Source: JBHEKP01 sp041859375 (GTDB lineage Bacteria > Hydrogenedentota > Hydrogenedentia > Hydrogenedentales > CAITNO01). Taken from it: a stretch of 31,670 bases of DNA. Position numbers and translations under genes: made by a program. Shown in pieces: positions 8,235-16,482 of the stretch; the first letter of the stretch is position 1; every line of letters starts with the position of its first letter. The DNA is taken from the NCBI GenBank assembly GCA_041859375.1, contig JBHEKP010000239.1, forward strand, positions 1-31,670. Direction: 5' to 3'. The notes under the pieces are model-generated. The model was not told the origin of the DNA and ran no database searches. It was given only the letters and a program-made list of their open reading frames with translations.

Positions 8235-8456
8235 ATGAGCACCCTGCTGCTGAACATCGCCGTGGCGGCCGCGGCCCTGGTTGTGATACTTCTTGCCTGG
8301 GGCGGAACCCATCTGCTCGCCCGGAAACGGCTCGGCGACCGCAAAATGGGCTGCAAGGGCCCCACCCCGGAGCCGGACGGCACGATGATGTGCTGCAAGG
8401 GCGGCGGAAAAATCTGCGAAAGCGGCGCGCGCGCGGGGGAGGAAGACGGGGAGTAG
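8235..8456 (+). CDS. Small single-pass membrane protein with four cysteines, hypothetical
   Basis: A 73-residue protein starting at ATG 8235 (MSTLLLNIAV). Residues about 5-24 are one hydrophobic helix, followed by a basic stop-transfer LLARKRLGDRK and a short tail with Cys40, Cys53, Cys54 and Cys61, then an acidic end. With the positive residues after the helix, the tail is expected to be cytoplasmic, where the cysteines could bind metal or form a redox pair. The layout recalls small Cys-rich membrane maturation factors such as NqrM, but the motif does not match and no Na+-NQR genes are near. It lies 25 nt after the SDR gene. Function not recognised. Confidence 0.55.
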   Translation: MSTLLLNIAVAAAALVVILLAWGGTHLLARKRLGDRKMGCKGPTPEPDGTMMCCKGGGKICESGARAGEEDGE

Positions 8457-8485
8457 GGGAGGGGCCGCCGCAGGAACCGCGGGCG

Positions 8486-8516
8486 TTTCTTTTTGCCCCC
8501 GCGCCGCCGGTATACT
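8486..8516 (+). promoter_or_regulatory. Possible promoter of the HAD hydrolase gene
   Basis: A good -10 element TATACT (8511-8516) lies 25 bp before the start at 8541 in an otherwise GC-rich gap. The -35 is poor (TTTCTTTTTG region at 8486-8495), so the assignment rests on the -10 alone. Confidence 0.3.
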
Positions 8517-8540
8517 GTCCCCGCCAAGGAGGCTCAATCC

Positions 8541-9488
8541 ATGCAAAAAGGGCTGTTTCTGCAAAATGTCATCGCCGTGATCTGGGACTTTGACAAGACC
8601 CTTTCCCCCCAGTACATGCAGACGCCCCTTTTCAAGGAGTACGGCATTGACGAGAAGCGCTTCTGGGCGGAGGTGAACGGGCTGCCCGCCTATTATGAGC
8701 GGGCGGGGGTGCGGGTGCAGCCGGACACCTGCTATCTGGGACACCTGCTCACCTATGTGCGCGCCGGAAAAATGGCCGGCCTGAACAACGCCAAACTGCG
8801 CGAACTCGGCGGCAGAATCGCCCTGTTCCAGGGCATTTTGGGGCTTTTCGACCGCCTCAGCGCCGTGCCGCAGGAGACGGCCTTCCGGGAGGGCGATCTG
8901 CGGCTGGAGCATTACGTGGTAAGCACCGGCCTGGCGGAAATGGTGCGCGGCTCCGCCATCTCACCGCGCCTTTCCGGGGTGTGGGGCTCTGAATTCATCG
9001 AATGCCCCGCCCAGCCCGGCTATGCGCCGGACTCCCCGCCTGAAAACGGGGAGATCAGCCAGATCGCCGCCCTGCTGGACAACACCACCAAGACCCGCGC
9101 CATCTTTGAAATCAACAAGGGCGTGAACAAGTCCGCAACGATCACCGTAAACGACATGATTCCCGAGGAGGAGCGGCGGGTGCCCTTCAGGAACATGATC
9201 TATGTGGCCGACGGCCCCAGCGACATCCCCAGTTTTTCCGTGGTGCGCAAGCACGGGGGGCTGGCCTACGCCGTTTACGACCCGAAATCGGACGCCCAGT
9301 TTGAACAGGTGGATCGGCTGCTGAAAAACGGCCGGGTGGACGCCTACGGCCCCGCCGACTACAGCGAAAGCAGCCAGACCGACCGGTGGCTCTGCCTCCA
9401 TGTCCGCACCATCGCGCGGCGCATCATGGAGGAGCGCAGGCGGGTGATGGACAGCAAATTGGGGTCGGGGCCGCAACACCTGGCCTAG
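8541..9488 (+). CDS. HAD-superfamily hydrolase (phosphatase-like)
   Basis: A 315-residue soluble protein with HAD motifs in order: DFDKT with nucleophile D16 and D18 (motif I), VVSTG with S128 (motif II), a candidate lysine near 184 (motif III), and YVADGPSDIPSF with D224 and D228 (motif IV, Mg2+ binding). A cap domain of about 100 residues lies between motifs I and II, so this is a C1-type HAD enzyme. The frame is open from 8493, but ATG 8541 has an ideal AAGGAGG (8526-8532) 8 nt upstream and begins 11 residues before motif I. Substrate unknown; phosphoserine-phosphatase-like small phosphate esters are the default guess. The next gene converges from the other strand, 12 bp away. Confidence 0.85.
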   Translation: MQKGLFLQNVIAVIWDFDKTLSPQYMQTPLFKEYGIDEKRFWAEVNGLPAYYERAGVRVQPDTCYLGHLLTYVRAGKMAGLNNAKLRELGGRIALFQGILGLFDRLSAVPQETAFREGDLRLEHYVVSTGLAEMVRGSAISPRLSGVWGSEFIECPAQPGYAPDSPPENGEISQIAALLDNTTKTRAIFEINKGVNKSATITVNDMIPEEERRVPFRNMIYVADGPSDIPSFSVVRKHGGLAYAVYDPKSDAQFEQVDRLLKNGRVDAYGPADYSESSQTDRWLCLHVRTIARRIMEERRRVMDSKLGSGPQHLA

Positions 9489-9500
9489 GCCCGCCGCGCC

Positions 9501-10580
9501 TCACACGGACCACACCCCCGGAATGGCGGCGCCGCATCCGGGACAGCATCCCCCGGTGATTCTGTTCACACGGACGTAAAAGCCCGTCCGTCCCACAAGC
9601 TCCATGCCGCAACCGGGGCAATGGGTGTTTTCCAGCCCGCCCGTGCGTCCGGGACGGTTGCCCGCATACACATACCTCAGTCCCGACGCCTTCCCGATGG
9701 CCGCCGCGCGCGCCAAATCCTCCGCCGTGGTGGCCCGGGCCGCCTCCATGCGGTAGGTGGGGTAAAAACCCGTCACATGCCAGGGGATGCCGGGGGAGAG
9801 TTTCGCCAGAAACCGGGTCAGCGCGGACAGCTCCGCCCCGCTGTCATTCAGCCCCGGCACCAGCAGCGTCACCACCTCCACCCAGCAGCCCAGGGCGAGC
9901 AGCCTTTCAATCGAGCCGAGCACCCCGGCCAGCTTTCCACCCATGCGCCGGTAGGTCTGGTCGCTGAAGGATTTCAAATCCACCTTGCACAGGCCCATGA
10001 CCGGCCGCAGATAGTCCAGCACTTCGGGGGTGGCGTAGCCGTTGCTCACAAAGCCGCAGAGCATCCCCGCCGCGCGGGCCTTTTCAAACACCGCAAAGGC
10101 CCATTCCGCGGATATGAGCGGCTCGTTGTAGGTGCTGATCACGGAGGCCGCGCCGCTTGCCCGCGCGGCGGCCACCAGCACCTCCGCAGTGGCCGGCCTG
10201 GGAAGGGCCAGGGCCTCGTCATCTCGGAGTGTCTGGCTGGAGAGCCAGTTCTGGCAGTAGCGGCAGTGGAAATTGCAGCCCAGCATGCCGAAGGAATAGG
10301 CGAGGCTGCCGGGAAGGACATGAAAAAAGGGCTTCTTCTCGATGGGGTCCGCGTTGCATCCTGCGGCGTAGCCGTGGGGGGCCATCAACACGCCCCCATG
10401 GTTGTGGCGCACCCGGCACACCCCCCGTTTGCCCTCGCGCACCAGGCAGCGGTGGGCGCAGGCCGCACAGCGCGCCGCATTTCCAGGCAGGGGCACGGAC
10501 AATTCCGCCGCCGCCGGAACCGTCATCCGGTCCAGCACGCCCTGAAGCTCCCGCCTGCGGTCACCGAGTTTTTCCGCCAT
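9501..10580 (-). CDS. amrS: AmmeMemoRadiSam-system radical SAM enzyme (AmrS-like)
   Basis: A 359-residue cytosolic iron-sulfur protein related to pyruvate formate-lyase activating enzymes. C102, C106 and C109 in GCNFHCRYCQNW form the CxxxCxxC site for the [4Fe-4S] cluster that cleaves S-adenosylmethionine. The N-terminal C38/C41/C45 and C55 set, and the C-terminal CPGC and CCPGCG pairs, resemble the zinc/extra-cysteine regions typical of AmrS. In many genomes AmrS sits beside AMMECR1 and Memo proteins; neither is visible in this window, so here it is an orphan. The family's reaction is not settled; radical modification linked to the Memo and AMMECR1 partners is suggested by co-occurrence only. 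Transcribed against its neighbours, with a 200-bp gap to the divergent ACBP gene. Confidence 0.85.
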   Translation of the reverse strand: MAEKLGDRRRELQGVLDRMTVPAAAELSVPLPGNAARCAACAHRCLVREGKRGVCRVRHNHGGVLMAPHGYAAGCNADPIEKKPFFHVLPGSLAYSFGMLGCNFHCRYCQNWLSSQTLRDDEALALPRPATAEVLVAAARASGAASVISTYNEPLISAEWAFAVFEKARAAGMLCGFVSNGYATPEVLDYLRPVMGLCKVDLKSFSDQTYRRMGGKLAGVLGSIERLLALGCWVEVVTLLVPGLNDSGAELSALTRFLAKLSPGIPWHVTGFYPTYRMEAARATTAEDLARAAAIGKASGLRYVYAGNRPGRTGGLENTHCPGCGMELVGRTGFYVRVNRITGGCCPGCGAAIPGVWSV

Positions 10581-10670
10581 AGCCGCCGCGCCTTTCCCTT
10601 GTCCGTCTCCATTCTATCCCACCCGCGCCAATCCGTCCAGCAGCGGCGATTAAATGGCCGTGATTGATTG

Positions 10671-10700
10671 TTGACTTCAAGAGTAACAATCCACTATCTT
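10671..10700 (+). promoter_or_regulatory. Promoter of the acyl-CoA-binding protein gene
   Basis: TTGACT (10671-10676), an 18-bp spacer and TATCTT (10695-10700), a good sigma-70-type match in an AT-rich pocket between divergent genes. The start codon is at 10782, leaving a leader of about 75 nt. Confidence 0.5.
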
Positions 10701-10781
10701 TAGGTCCGGTATTTTTCATTATGCTTAATATTATGGACTTTTTTGGCCCTTTACCCTGAAGCAACCATGGAGGCAATGATC

Positions 10782-11054
10782 ATGTCGGAAGAACTCAGCG
10801 CAAAATTCCAGCAGGCATCGGTTGAGGTGACCCAGCTTTCCCAGGCACCGGACAATCTCGCAAAGCTGCGCCTGTACGCCCTGTACAAGCAGGCGTCCGT
10901 GGGCGACTGCACGGGCGACCGCCCCGGCATGCTCGACTTTGTGGGCCGCGCGAAGTATGACGCCTGGAAGGAACTGGCGGGCAAGTCCCTGGACGAGGCG
11001 AAGCAGGCCTACATTGATTTCGTGGAGGAACTGAAGGCCGCCGACAAGAAGTGA
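10782..11054 (+). CDS. Acyl-CoA-binding protein (ACBP)
   Basis: A 90-residue four-helix acyl-CoA-binding protein that holds long-chain acyl-CoA esters in the cytosol. The core LYALYKQASVGDC and AKYDAWKELAGKS are the family signature. Y32, Y35, K36, K58 and Y77 match in spacing the ligand-binding residues Y28, Y31, K32, K54 and Y73 of bovine ACBP (constant offset of four). The frame opens at ATG 10743, but ATG 10782 is preferred: GGAGG lies 8 nt upstream and the protein then has the usual ACBP length. Its own promoter is at 10671-10700. ACBP is common in eukaryotes and patchy in bacteria. No fatty-acid genes adjoin it, so its partner pathway is not shown here. Confidence 0.92.
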   Translation: MSEELSAKFQQASVEVTQLSQAPDNLAKLRLYALYKQASVGDCTGDRPGMLDFVGRAKYDAWKELAGKSLDEAKQAYIDFVEELKAADKK

Positions 11055-11124
11055 CGGCTTCGCCCTGTTTGGCGGTGTTTGAACGGCTTCGGGCCCTTTC
11101 GTTATCATCCGTTGACTATGGTGG

Positions 11125-11147
11125 GCGCACCGGGGAGCCCGGTGCGC
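11125..11147. promoter_or_regulatory. Perfect 10-bp palindrome upstream of the ABC importer operon
   Basis: GCGCACCGGG (11125-11134), GAG, then the exact complement at 11138-11147. It lies 41 bp before the ATPase start, 8 bp downstream of a TTGACT (11112-11117). No T-run follows, so it is not an ordinary terminator for the ACBP gene. It could be a repressor operator (LacI-type sugar regulators bind such palindromes) or a hairpin in the 5' leader. Only the symmetry is seen; the role is inferred. Confidence 0.5.
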
Positions 11148-11188
11148 GGTATGGGCGCGTGCTTGCCGGACCAGGGAGTTAACTTGCC

Positions 11189-12295
11189 ATGGCGCGGGTG
11201 GAAATCAGGGAGTTGTGCAAGGTCTTTCCGGGGGGGGTGCAGGCGGTAAAAAACGCCAACCTTGTGATCGAGGACAAGGAATTTGTGGTGCTTGTGGGCC
11301 CCTCCGGCTGCGGCAAGTCCACCACGCTGCGGATGATCGCCGGGCTGGAGGAGATCTCCAGCGGCGAGATTTACATCGGCGACAGGCTGGTCAACGATGT
11401 TCCCCCGAAAAACCGCGACATCGCCATGGTCTTCCAGAACTACGCGCTGTACCCCCACATGACCGTGTACAAGAACATGGCCTTCGGCCTGATTCTGCGG
11501 AAGTATCCGAAAAAGGAGATTGACGCGCGGGTGCGCGACGCCGCCGAGATACTGGGCATCACGGCGCTGCTCGACCGCAGGCCCAAGGCGCTTTCCGGCG
11601 GCCAGCGCCAGCGCGTGGCCGTGGGCCGCGCCATCGTGCGCCAGCCGAAGGTGTTCCTTTTCGACGAGCCCCTCTCCAACCTTGACGCGAAGCTGCGCGT
11701 GCAGATGCGCACGGAGATTTCAAAGCTGCACCACCGCCTCCAGTCCACGATGATTTACGTGACCCATGACCAGGTGGAGGCCATGACCATGGGCGACCGT
11801 ATTGTGGTCATGCTGGACGGCGTCATCCAGCAGGTGGCCCCGCCGCTGACGCTGTACCACCATCCGGTGAACAAATTCGTCGCCGGTTTCATCGGCAGCC
11901 CGCCCATGAACATGATTGACGGGAAACTGGACGGTGAAAACGGGGTGCTCTGGTTCACGGACAGGAACGGCGCGCTCCGGCTGGCCGTGCCGGAGGCCAA
12001 GGAGGCGTCGCTGGCCAAACACGCCGGCAAACCCGTCACCCTGGGCGTCCGCCCCGAGCATCTCCGGGAAAATCCTGAACAGAAGGCGAAGCCGGGCGCA
12101 AGCATCACGGCGCTGGTGGAGGTGGTGGAGCCGATGGGCTCGGAAATCAACCTCTACCTAAACGCGGGCGGCCAGAGCATAACCGCCCGCATCAACACCA
12201 ATGCCGAGCCGGCGGTGAACTCGCAGCATGTGCTGGACGTGGACATGGGCGGGGCCCATTTCTTCGACCCGGCCACCGACCTGACCATCGTCTGA
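11189..12295 (+). CDS. Carbohydrate ABC importer ATP-binding subunit (UgpC/MalK/MsmK family)
   Basis: The 368-residue ATPase that powers the importer encoded by the next three genes. Walker A GPSGCGKST (37-45), Q-loop Q83, signature LSGGQ (135-139), Walker B VFLFDE (155-160) and switch H193 are all intact. Residues about 240-368 form the OB/TOBE regulatory region typical of MalK-type subunits (VTLGVRPEHL). It works as a homodimer on the cytoplasmic face of the membrane. ATG 11189 has GGGAG about 10 nt upstream. It is first in the operon, 33 nt before the binding-protein gene, and preceded by a perfect palindrome at 11125-11147. MalK-type ATPases can serve several importers, so its position here makes this set a likely, but not exclusive, client. 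Confidence 0.95.
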   Translation: MARVEIRELCKVFPGGVQAVKNANLVIEDKEFVVLVGPSGCGKSTTLRMIAGLEEISSGEIYIGDRLVNDVPPKNRDIAMVFQNYALYPHMTVYKNMAFGLILRKYPKKEIDARVRDAAEILGITALLDRRPKALSGGQRQRVAVGRAIVRQPKVFLFDEPLSNLDAKLRVQMRTEISKLHHRLQSTMIYVTHDQVEAMTMGDRIVVMLDGVIQQVAPPLTLYHHPVNKFVAGFIGSPPMNMIDGKLDGENGVLWFTDRNGALRLAVPEAKEASLAKHAGKPVTLGVRPEHLRENPEQKAKPGASITALVEVVEPMGSEINLYLNAGGQSITARINTNAEPAVNSQHVLDVDMGGAHFFDPATDLTIV

Positions 12296-12328
12296 CGCGG
12301 GCCCGCCGCAACGCCATGAATCCCCCCC

Positions 12329-13732
12329 ATGGACACCCTTAAAGCAAAAGCGGCCCTTGTTGGGGCCGCCGCCGTGCTGCCGCTGATTCTGGCGGCGCTT
12401 TGGCCGGACACGGCCGGTTCGGACGCGGAAAAGGCGGCTTTGCGGGAGGGGCGCGCCGTAATCGTTTTCTGGGACCGCCATTCCGGCCATGAGCACGCCG
12501 AACGGCTCAAACTCATCAACGAGTTCAACGCCGGCCAGCGGGAGGTGTATGTGCGCGCCCTGCCGGTGGGCTATAACGCGCTCATGGAGAAGACGCTGAC
12601 CTCCATCGCGGGCGGCGCGCCGCCCGACGTGATGTCCCTTGACGGCAGCGTGATTGCCCAGTTCGCCCTGGAGGGGCTCTTCCTGCCCCTTGACGAACTG
12701 GTGGAGGAAACACCCGAACTGGGGCCGGAGGCCTATTTTCCGCACATCTGGCCGATGGTCTGCTTTGAGGGGCATGTGTGGGCGATGCCCACCACCACCG
12801 ACTCCTACTGCCTGGTGTGGAACAAGCAGGCTTTTGCGAAGGCGGGGCTGGACCCGGAACGCCCCCCGCGGACAATAGACGAACTGAACGAATACGCCGC
12901 GCGGCTGACGGTGCGCGGGCCAAACGGGGCAATCGAGCAGATGGGATTTCTGCCCTGGCTTCCCTGGGACAACACCTATTTATGGGGCGCCCTTTTCGGC
13001 GGCAAATGGTACGACGAGGGGAGCGGGAGGGTGGCATGCGGCAATGACCCGGCCATAATCGCCTCCCTCGCCTGGCAGAAAAGCTACACCATCAACCCGG
13101 ACAGTCCGGACAATCCCGCCTACGCCATGGACCCCGGCATGGTCAACGCCTTCAGCAAGGGGCTGGGCGAGTACATGAGCGCCAACAACCCCTTCTACAC
13201 GGGCAAGGTCGCCATGATGCCGGAGGGGGAATGGCAGGTGGCCTTCATCCCCAAATTCGCCCCCGGCCTCGACTGGGGTGTCGCGCCCATTCCCCAACCC
13301 GAAGGGACGGCCCCGGCGGCCTTCAGCCCCACCATCGTGGGCGATGTGATACCGGTCACGTCGCGCCATCCGGAGGCGGCCAAAAAATACCTGCGGTGGT
13401 TCTATTCACCCAGGCCGGGCGGGGGCACCTCCCCGGCCAGCGACTACAACGAGCGCATCCGCAACGTGCCCCCGAGAAGGGACGACGCGCTCCAGCCCCG
13501 GTTCATGGACAACCCGAAATTCAGGGTGTTCATTGAGCAGATGCTGGACCGGAAAATCGAGATTCTGCCCGTCATGCCCGTGCAGCGCTACCTCACGGAT
13601 CAAATGGAGCGCCAGAGGGAGCGCGTGGTCATGGGGCTCGCCACCCCGGAGGAGGCGGCCCGCATGGTGGAGGACATGGCCAACCGCGAGTTGGACCGCG
13701 TCCGCGCGGCGGCGCGGAGGGGAAACCCATGA
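12329..13732 (+). CDS. Carbohydrate ABC importer substrate-binding protein (family 1)
   Basis: A 467-residue extracytoplasmic solute receptor. The N-terminus (MDTLKAKAALVGAAAVLPLI) is a signal or membrane-anchor helix with no lipobox cysteine. The mature part shows the family 1 pattern: VIVFWDRHSGHEHAERLKLI, then a GGAPPDVMSLDG stretch, FLPLDELVEE, WAMPTTTDSYCLVWNKQAF and AAKKYLRWF. Such proteins bind oligosaccharides, sugar alcohols or glycerol-phosphate and deliver them to MalF/MalG-like permeases; the ligand cannot be read from sequence. It overlaps the first permease gene by 4 nt (ATGA), showing tight coupling. A final helix-rich segment (about 420-460) rich in Arg and Glu is longer than in the standard fold. 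Confidence 0.9.
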   Translation: MDTLKAKAALVGAAAVLPLILAALWPDTAGSDAEKAALREGRAVIVFWDRHSGHEHAERLKLINEFNAGQREVYVRALPVGYNALMEKTLTSIAGGAPPDVMSLDGSVIAQFALEGLFLPLDELVEETPELGPEAYFPHIWPMVCFEGHVWAMPTTTDSYCLVWNKQAFAKAGLDPERPPRTIDELNEYAARLTVRGPNGAIEQMGFLPWLPWDNTYLWGALFGGKWYDEGSGRVACGNDPAIIASLAWQKSYTINPDSPDNPAYAMDPGMVNAFSKGLGEYMSANNPFYTGKVAMMPEGEWQVAFIPKFAPGLDWGVAPIPQPEGTAPAAFSPTIVGDVIPVTSRHPEAAKKYLRWFYSPRPGGGTSPASDYNERIRNVPPRRDDALQPRFMDNPKFRVFIEQMLDRKIEILPVMPVQRYLTDQMERQRERVVMGLATPEEAARMVEDMANRELDRVRAAARRGNP

Positions 13733-14622
13733 CCCGGCGCGAGCGTCAAAACCTGGCCGCCGGGCTACTGTTCATCCTTCCGTGGGTGGCCGGCCTGCTC
13801 TGCTTCACCCTGTACCCCCTCGTCATGAGCGTTTATTACAGTTTCACCTCGTTCAACGTGCTGCGCCCGCCCATGTGGGTGGGGCTGGCCAACTACCGCG
13901 AGCTTTTTTTCAACGATCCACTCTTCTGGAAGTCCCTTTGGAACACCCTTTACTTCACCCTGTTTTCCGTGCCGCTCTGCCTTGGCTTCAGCCTTTCCCT
14001 CGCCATGCTGCTCAACCTGAAGGTGCCGGGCCAGTCCGTCTTCCGCACGGTGTTCTTCCTGCCCAGCATCGTGCCCGTGGTCGCCTCGTCGGTGCTGTGG
14101 CTGTGGGTGCTCAACCCGCAGGGCGGCCTGGTCAACAGCCTGCTGCTGCAATGGTTCGGCGTGGAGGGCCCCGGCTGGCTTTCCGATCCGGCCTGGGCAA
14201 AGCCGTCCCTGGTCTTCATGAGCCTCTGGGGCGTGGGGGGGGCGATGGTGGTTTTCCTGGCGGGGCTGGCCGACGTGCCGCCGACCCTTTATGAGGTCGC
14301 CGAACTGGACGGGGCGGGAGTGTGGTCCAAATTCCGCCATGTCACCCTGCCCATGCTGACGCCCACCATCCTGTTCAACCTGGTCATGGGCCTCATCGGC
14401 GCGTTCCAGTACTTCACCCAGGTCTACGTGATGACCGGCGGCAAGGGCTCGCCGGTGGACAGCACCATGTTCTTCGCCCTGTACATGTACCGGAACTCCT
14501 TTTACTACCTGCGCATGGGCTACGCCTCGGCCATGGCCTGGATGCTCTTCGCGGTGATTCTGGCGGCCACGGTGGGCGTGCTGATCTCCTCAAAAAAATG
14601 GGTCTTCTACCATGGCGAATAA
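13729..14622 (+). CDS. Carbohydrate ABC importer permease, MalF/UgpA-like
   Basis: A 297-residue inner-membrane permease with about six helices (first at 10-35). The cytoplasmic EAA loop EVAELDGAGVWSKFRHVTLP (about 189-208) docks with the ATPase. It starts in the 4-nt overlap with the binding-protein gene and overlaps the second permease by 11 nt, as expected for a co-translated pair. The substrate is the same unknown carbohydrate as for the binding protein. Confidence 0.93.
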   Translation: MTRRERQNLAAGLLFILPWVAGLLCFTLYPLVMSVYYSFTSFNVLRPPMWVGLANYRELFFNDPLFWKSLWNTLYFTLFSVPLCLGFSLSLAMLLNLKVPGQSVFRTVFFLPSIVPVVASSVLWLWVLNPQGGLVNSLLLQWFGVEGPGWLSDPAWAKPSLVFMSLWGVGGAMVVFLAGLADVPPTLYEVAELDGAGVWSKFRHVTLPMLTPTILFNLVMGLIGAFQYFTQVYVMTGGKGSPVDSTMFFALYMYRNSFYYLRMGYASAMAWMLFAVILAATVGVLISSKKWVFYHGE

Positions 14623-15607
14623 GGCACGCATCAAAACACTGCTTGCGCTGCTCCTGCTGGCGGCGCTCTCCTGCGTCTTCCTGATGCCTTTCGCCTGGAT
14701 GCTGTCCACCTCCCTGAAGCACGAGTCGCGCATATTCCCCCCGCCCGGACAGCCGCCGCAGTGGATACCCACCACCTCCGTGCTGGACGGGGAGGGGCGT
14801 CCGCTGGTCCGGTGGAACAACACCACCGTTCCCGACCTCGGCGTGGACGAGTCCGGGCGGCACCGGGTGCTTGCGGATGGAACGGAGAGGGCGGTGTGGG
14901 GCGATGAAATCGAGCCGCTGCAAAAGCCCGGCCTGCACTGGGAAAACTACGCGCGCGCCTTTGAAATGATGAACTTCTGGCAAAACCTGCGGAACACCCT
15001 CTTTGTCTGCCTGTGCACCGTGGCGGGCACGCTCCTGTCCTCGTCGCTGGCGGCCTATGGATTCTCGCGCATCCGCTGGCGCGGGCGCGACGCCGTTTTC
15101 GTGCTGGTGCTGGCCACCATGATGCTGCCCTACCAGGTGACGCTGATTCCCCTGTTCGCGCTCTACGCCAAACTCGGCTGGTCCGGCTCCTTCAAGCCCC
15201 TGATCGTGCCCTATTTTCTCGGCGCGCCCTTTTACATATTTCTGCTGCGCCAGTTTTTCAAGACCATACCGGAGGACCTGAGCGCGGCGGCGCGCATTGA
15301 CGGGTGCTCGGAATTCGGCATCTACGCGCGCATTGTCATGCCGCTGTCGAAGCCCGCGCTGGCGACCACGGCGCTGTTCATGTTCCTGTTCCAGTGGGGC
15401 GACTTCCTGAACCCCCTCATCTACCTCCAGGACAACCGGCAGTACACGCTGGCGGTCGCCCTGCAGCAGTTCCAAAGCCAGCACGAAAGCGCCTGGGGGC
15501 CGCTGATGGCCATGTCCACGGTCATCACCCTTCCCGTCATCCTCCTTTTCTTCCTCACCCAGCGCACCTTCATCCAGGGCATCACCATGTCCGGCCTCAA
15601 GGGCTGA
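14612..15607 (+). CDS. Carbohydrate ABC importer permease, MalG/UgpE-like, with enlarged first outer loop
   Basis: The partner permease, 331 residues, with an EAA loop around 221-245 (EDLSAAARIDGCSEFGIYAR). Usual MalG-type proteins are about 270-280 residues. The extra length lies between helix 1 (about 10-32) and the conserved WENYARAFE segment at 110-118: some 60 residues, including WIPTTSVLDGEGRPLVRWNN and a charged stretch, are inserted in the first extracytoplasmic loop and may contact the receptor. It overlaps the upstream permease by 11 nt. The next gene begins about 80 nt later with no terminator evident, so transcription may continue into it. Confidence 0.92.
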   Translation: MANKARIKTLLALLLLAALSCVFLMPFAWMLSTSLKHESRIFPPPGQPPQWIPTTSVLDGEGRPLVRWNNTTVPDLGVDESGRHRVLADGTERAVWGDEIEPLQKPGLHWENYARAFEMMNFWQNLRNTLFVCLCTVAGTLLSSSLAAYGFSRIRWRGRDAVFVLVLATMMLPYQVTLIPLFALYAKLGWSGSFKPLIVPYFLGAPFYIFLLRQFFKTIPEDLSAAARIDGCSEFGIYARIVMPLSKPALATTALFMFLFQWGDFLNPLIYLQDNRQYTLAVALQQFQSQHESAWGPLMAMSTVITLPVILLFFLTQRTFIQGITMSGLKG

Positions 15608-15690
15608 ACCCCGCCGGGGACTTGCACCGGCGTCCGCCAAGGGGTATGGTATTCACGGTCATTTCAAACAAGAGGGACACGGGCCGAGTC

Positions 15691-16482
15691 ATGCGAGAAA
15701 TTGACTTCATCGAAAAGTTCCTGCGCCAGTCCTGGGATTATGTGAACGAGAAATACCGCGACAAAAACCTTGTGACCATCACCTCAAAGGGCGATCCGGC
15801 GGATTTGCTCACCGAGGTGGACCTGACGGTACAAAAGCGGTTCATTGAGGCGCTGCGCGGACAGTTTCCGGAGGATGAGGTGGTGGCGGAGGAGGGGGAA
15901 TACGCGCGGGTTCCGCGGAATCCCGCCGCGCGCGCCTGGGTGATTGATCCCATCGACGGCACCTACAACTTTGTGCGGGGCCTGAACCCGGTGTTCGGCG
16001 TGTCCATAGCTTTTGTGGAGGACGGCACAGCCCGCGCGGCGGGGGTGGCTTTTCCCGTGACAGGGCAGCTTTTTTTGGCCGAACAGGGGGCCGGAAGCTT
16101 CTTCAACGGCCGCCGCATCCGCGTTTCGGATGTGCAGCACATTGGCGAGGCCTGTGTCGAGATTGACTTCAGCACCATGGAGGACCGCCGGATGTTCCTC
16201 AAAAACGCGGCGGCGGTCATGGGCCAAGTCGGCCAGATTCGCTGCATCGGCGCGGCGGTGGGGGGGATTTGCCAGGTGGCCACGGGGGATGCGGACGGTT
16301 ACCTGCACATGACGCTTCATCCCTGGGACTATGCGGCCGCACAGCTCATCGCGGAGGAGGCGGGGGCGGTTTCCTCACGGCTGGACGGCAGCCCTCTTCG
16401 CGTGTTTGACGGCAAAAAAGGGGTGCTCATCACGAACGGTGCGATACACGAGGCCATGCTGGCCATGATCGAAACCGCCTAG
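15691..16482 (+). CDS. Inositol-monophosphatase-family phosphatase
   Basis: A 263-residue Mg2+-dependent phosphatase. Metal ligands are visible: E67/E68 in VAEEGE, D86 and D89 in WVIDPIDGTYNF, and D213 in HPWDYAAAQLIAEEAGA, the two family signatures. Possible substrates include inositol phosphate, histidinol phosphate and sugar phosphates; the sequence alone does not choose. The frame is open far upstream; ATG 15691 is taken because it begins at the expected distance from the first helix and gives normal length. ATG 15646 is an alternative. Its place behind the sugar importer hints at dephosphorylation of an imported or derived sugar phosphate, but this is inference. Its TAG shares the palindrome CTAG with the stop of the convergent cyclo-ligase gene. 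Confidence 0.88.
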   Translation: MREIDFIEKFLRQSWDYVNEKYRDKNLVTITSKGDPADLLTEVDLTVQKRFIEALRGQFPEDEVVAEEGEYARVPRNPAARAWVIDPIDGTYNFVRGLNPVFGVSIAFVEDGTARAAGVAFPVTGQLFLAEQGAGSFFNGRRIRVSDVQHIGEACVEIDFSTMEDRRMFLKNAAAVMGQVGQIRCIGAAVGGICQVATGDADGYLHMTLHPWDYAAAQLIAEEAGAVSSRLDGSPLRVFDGKKGVLITNGAIHEAMLAMIETA

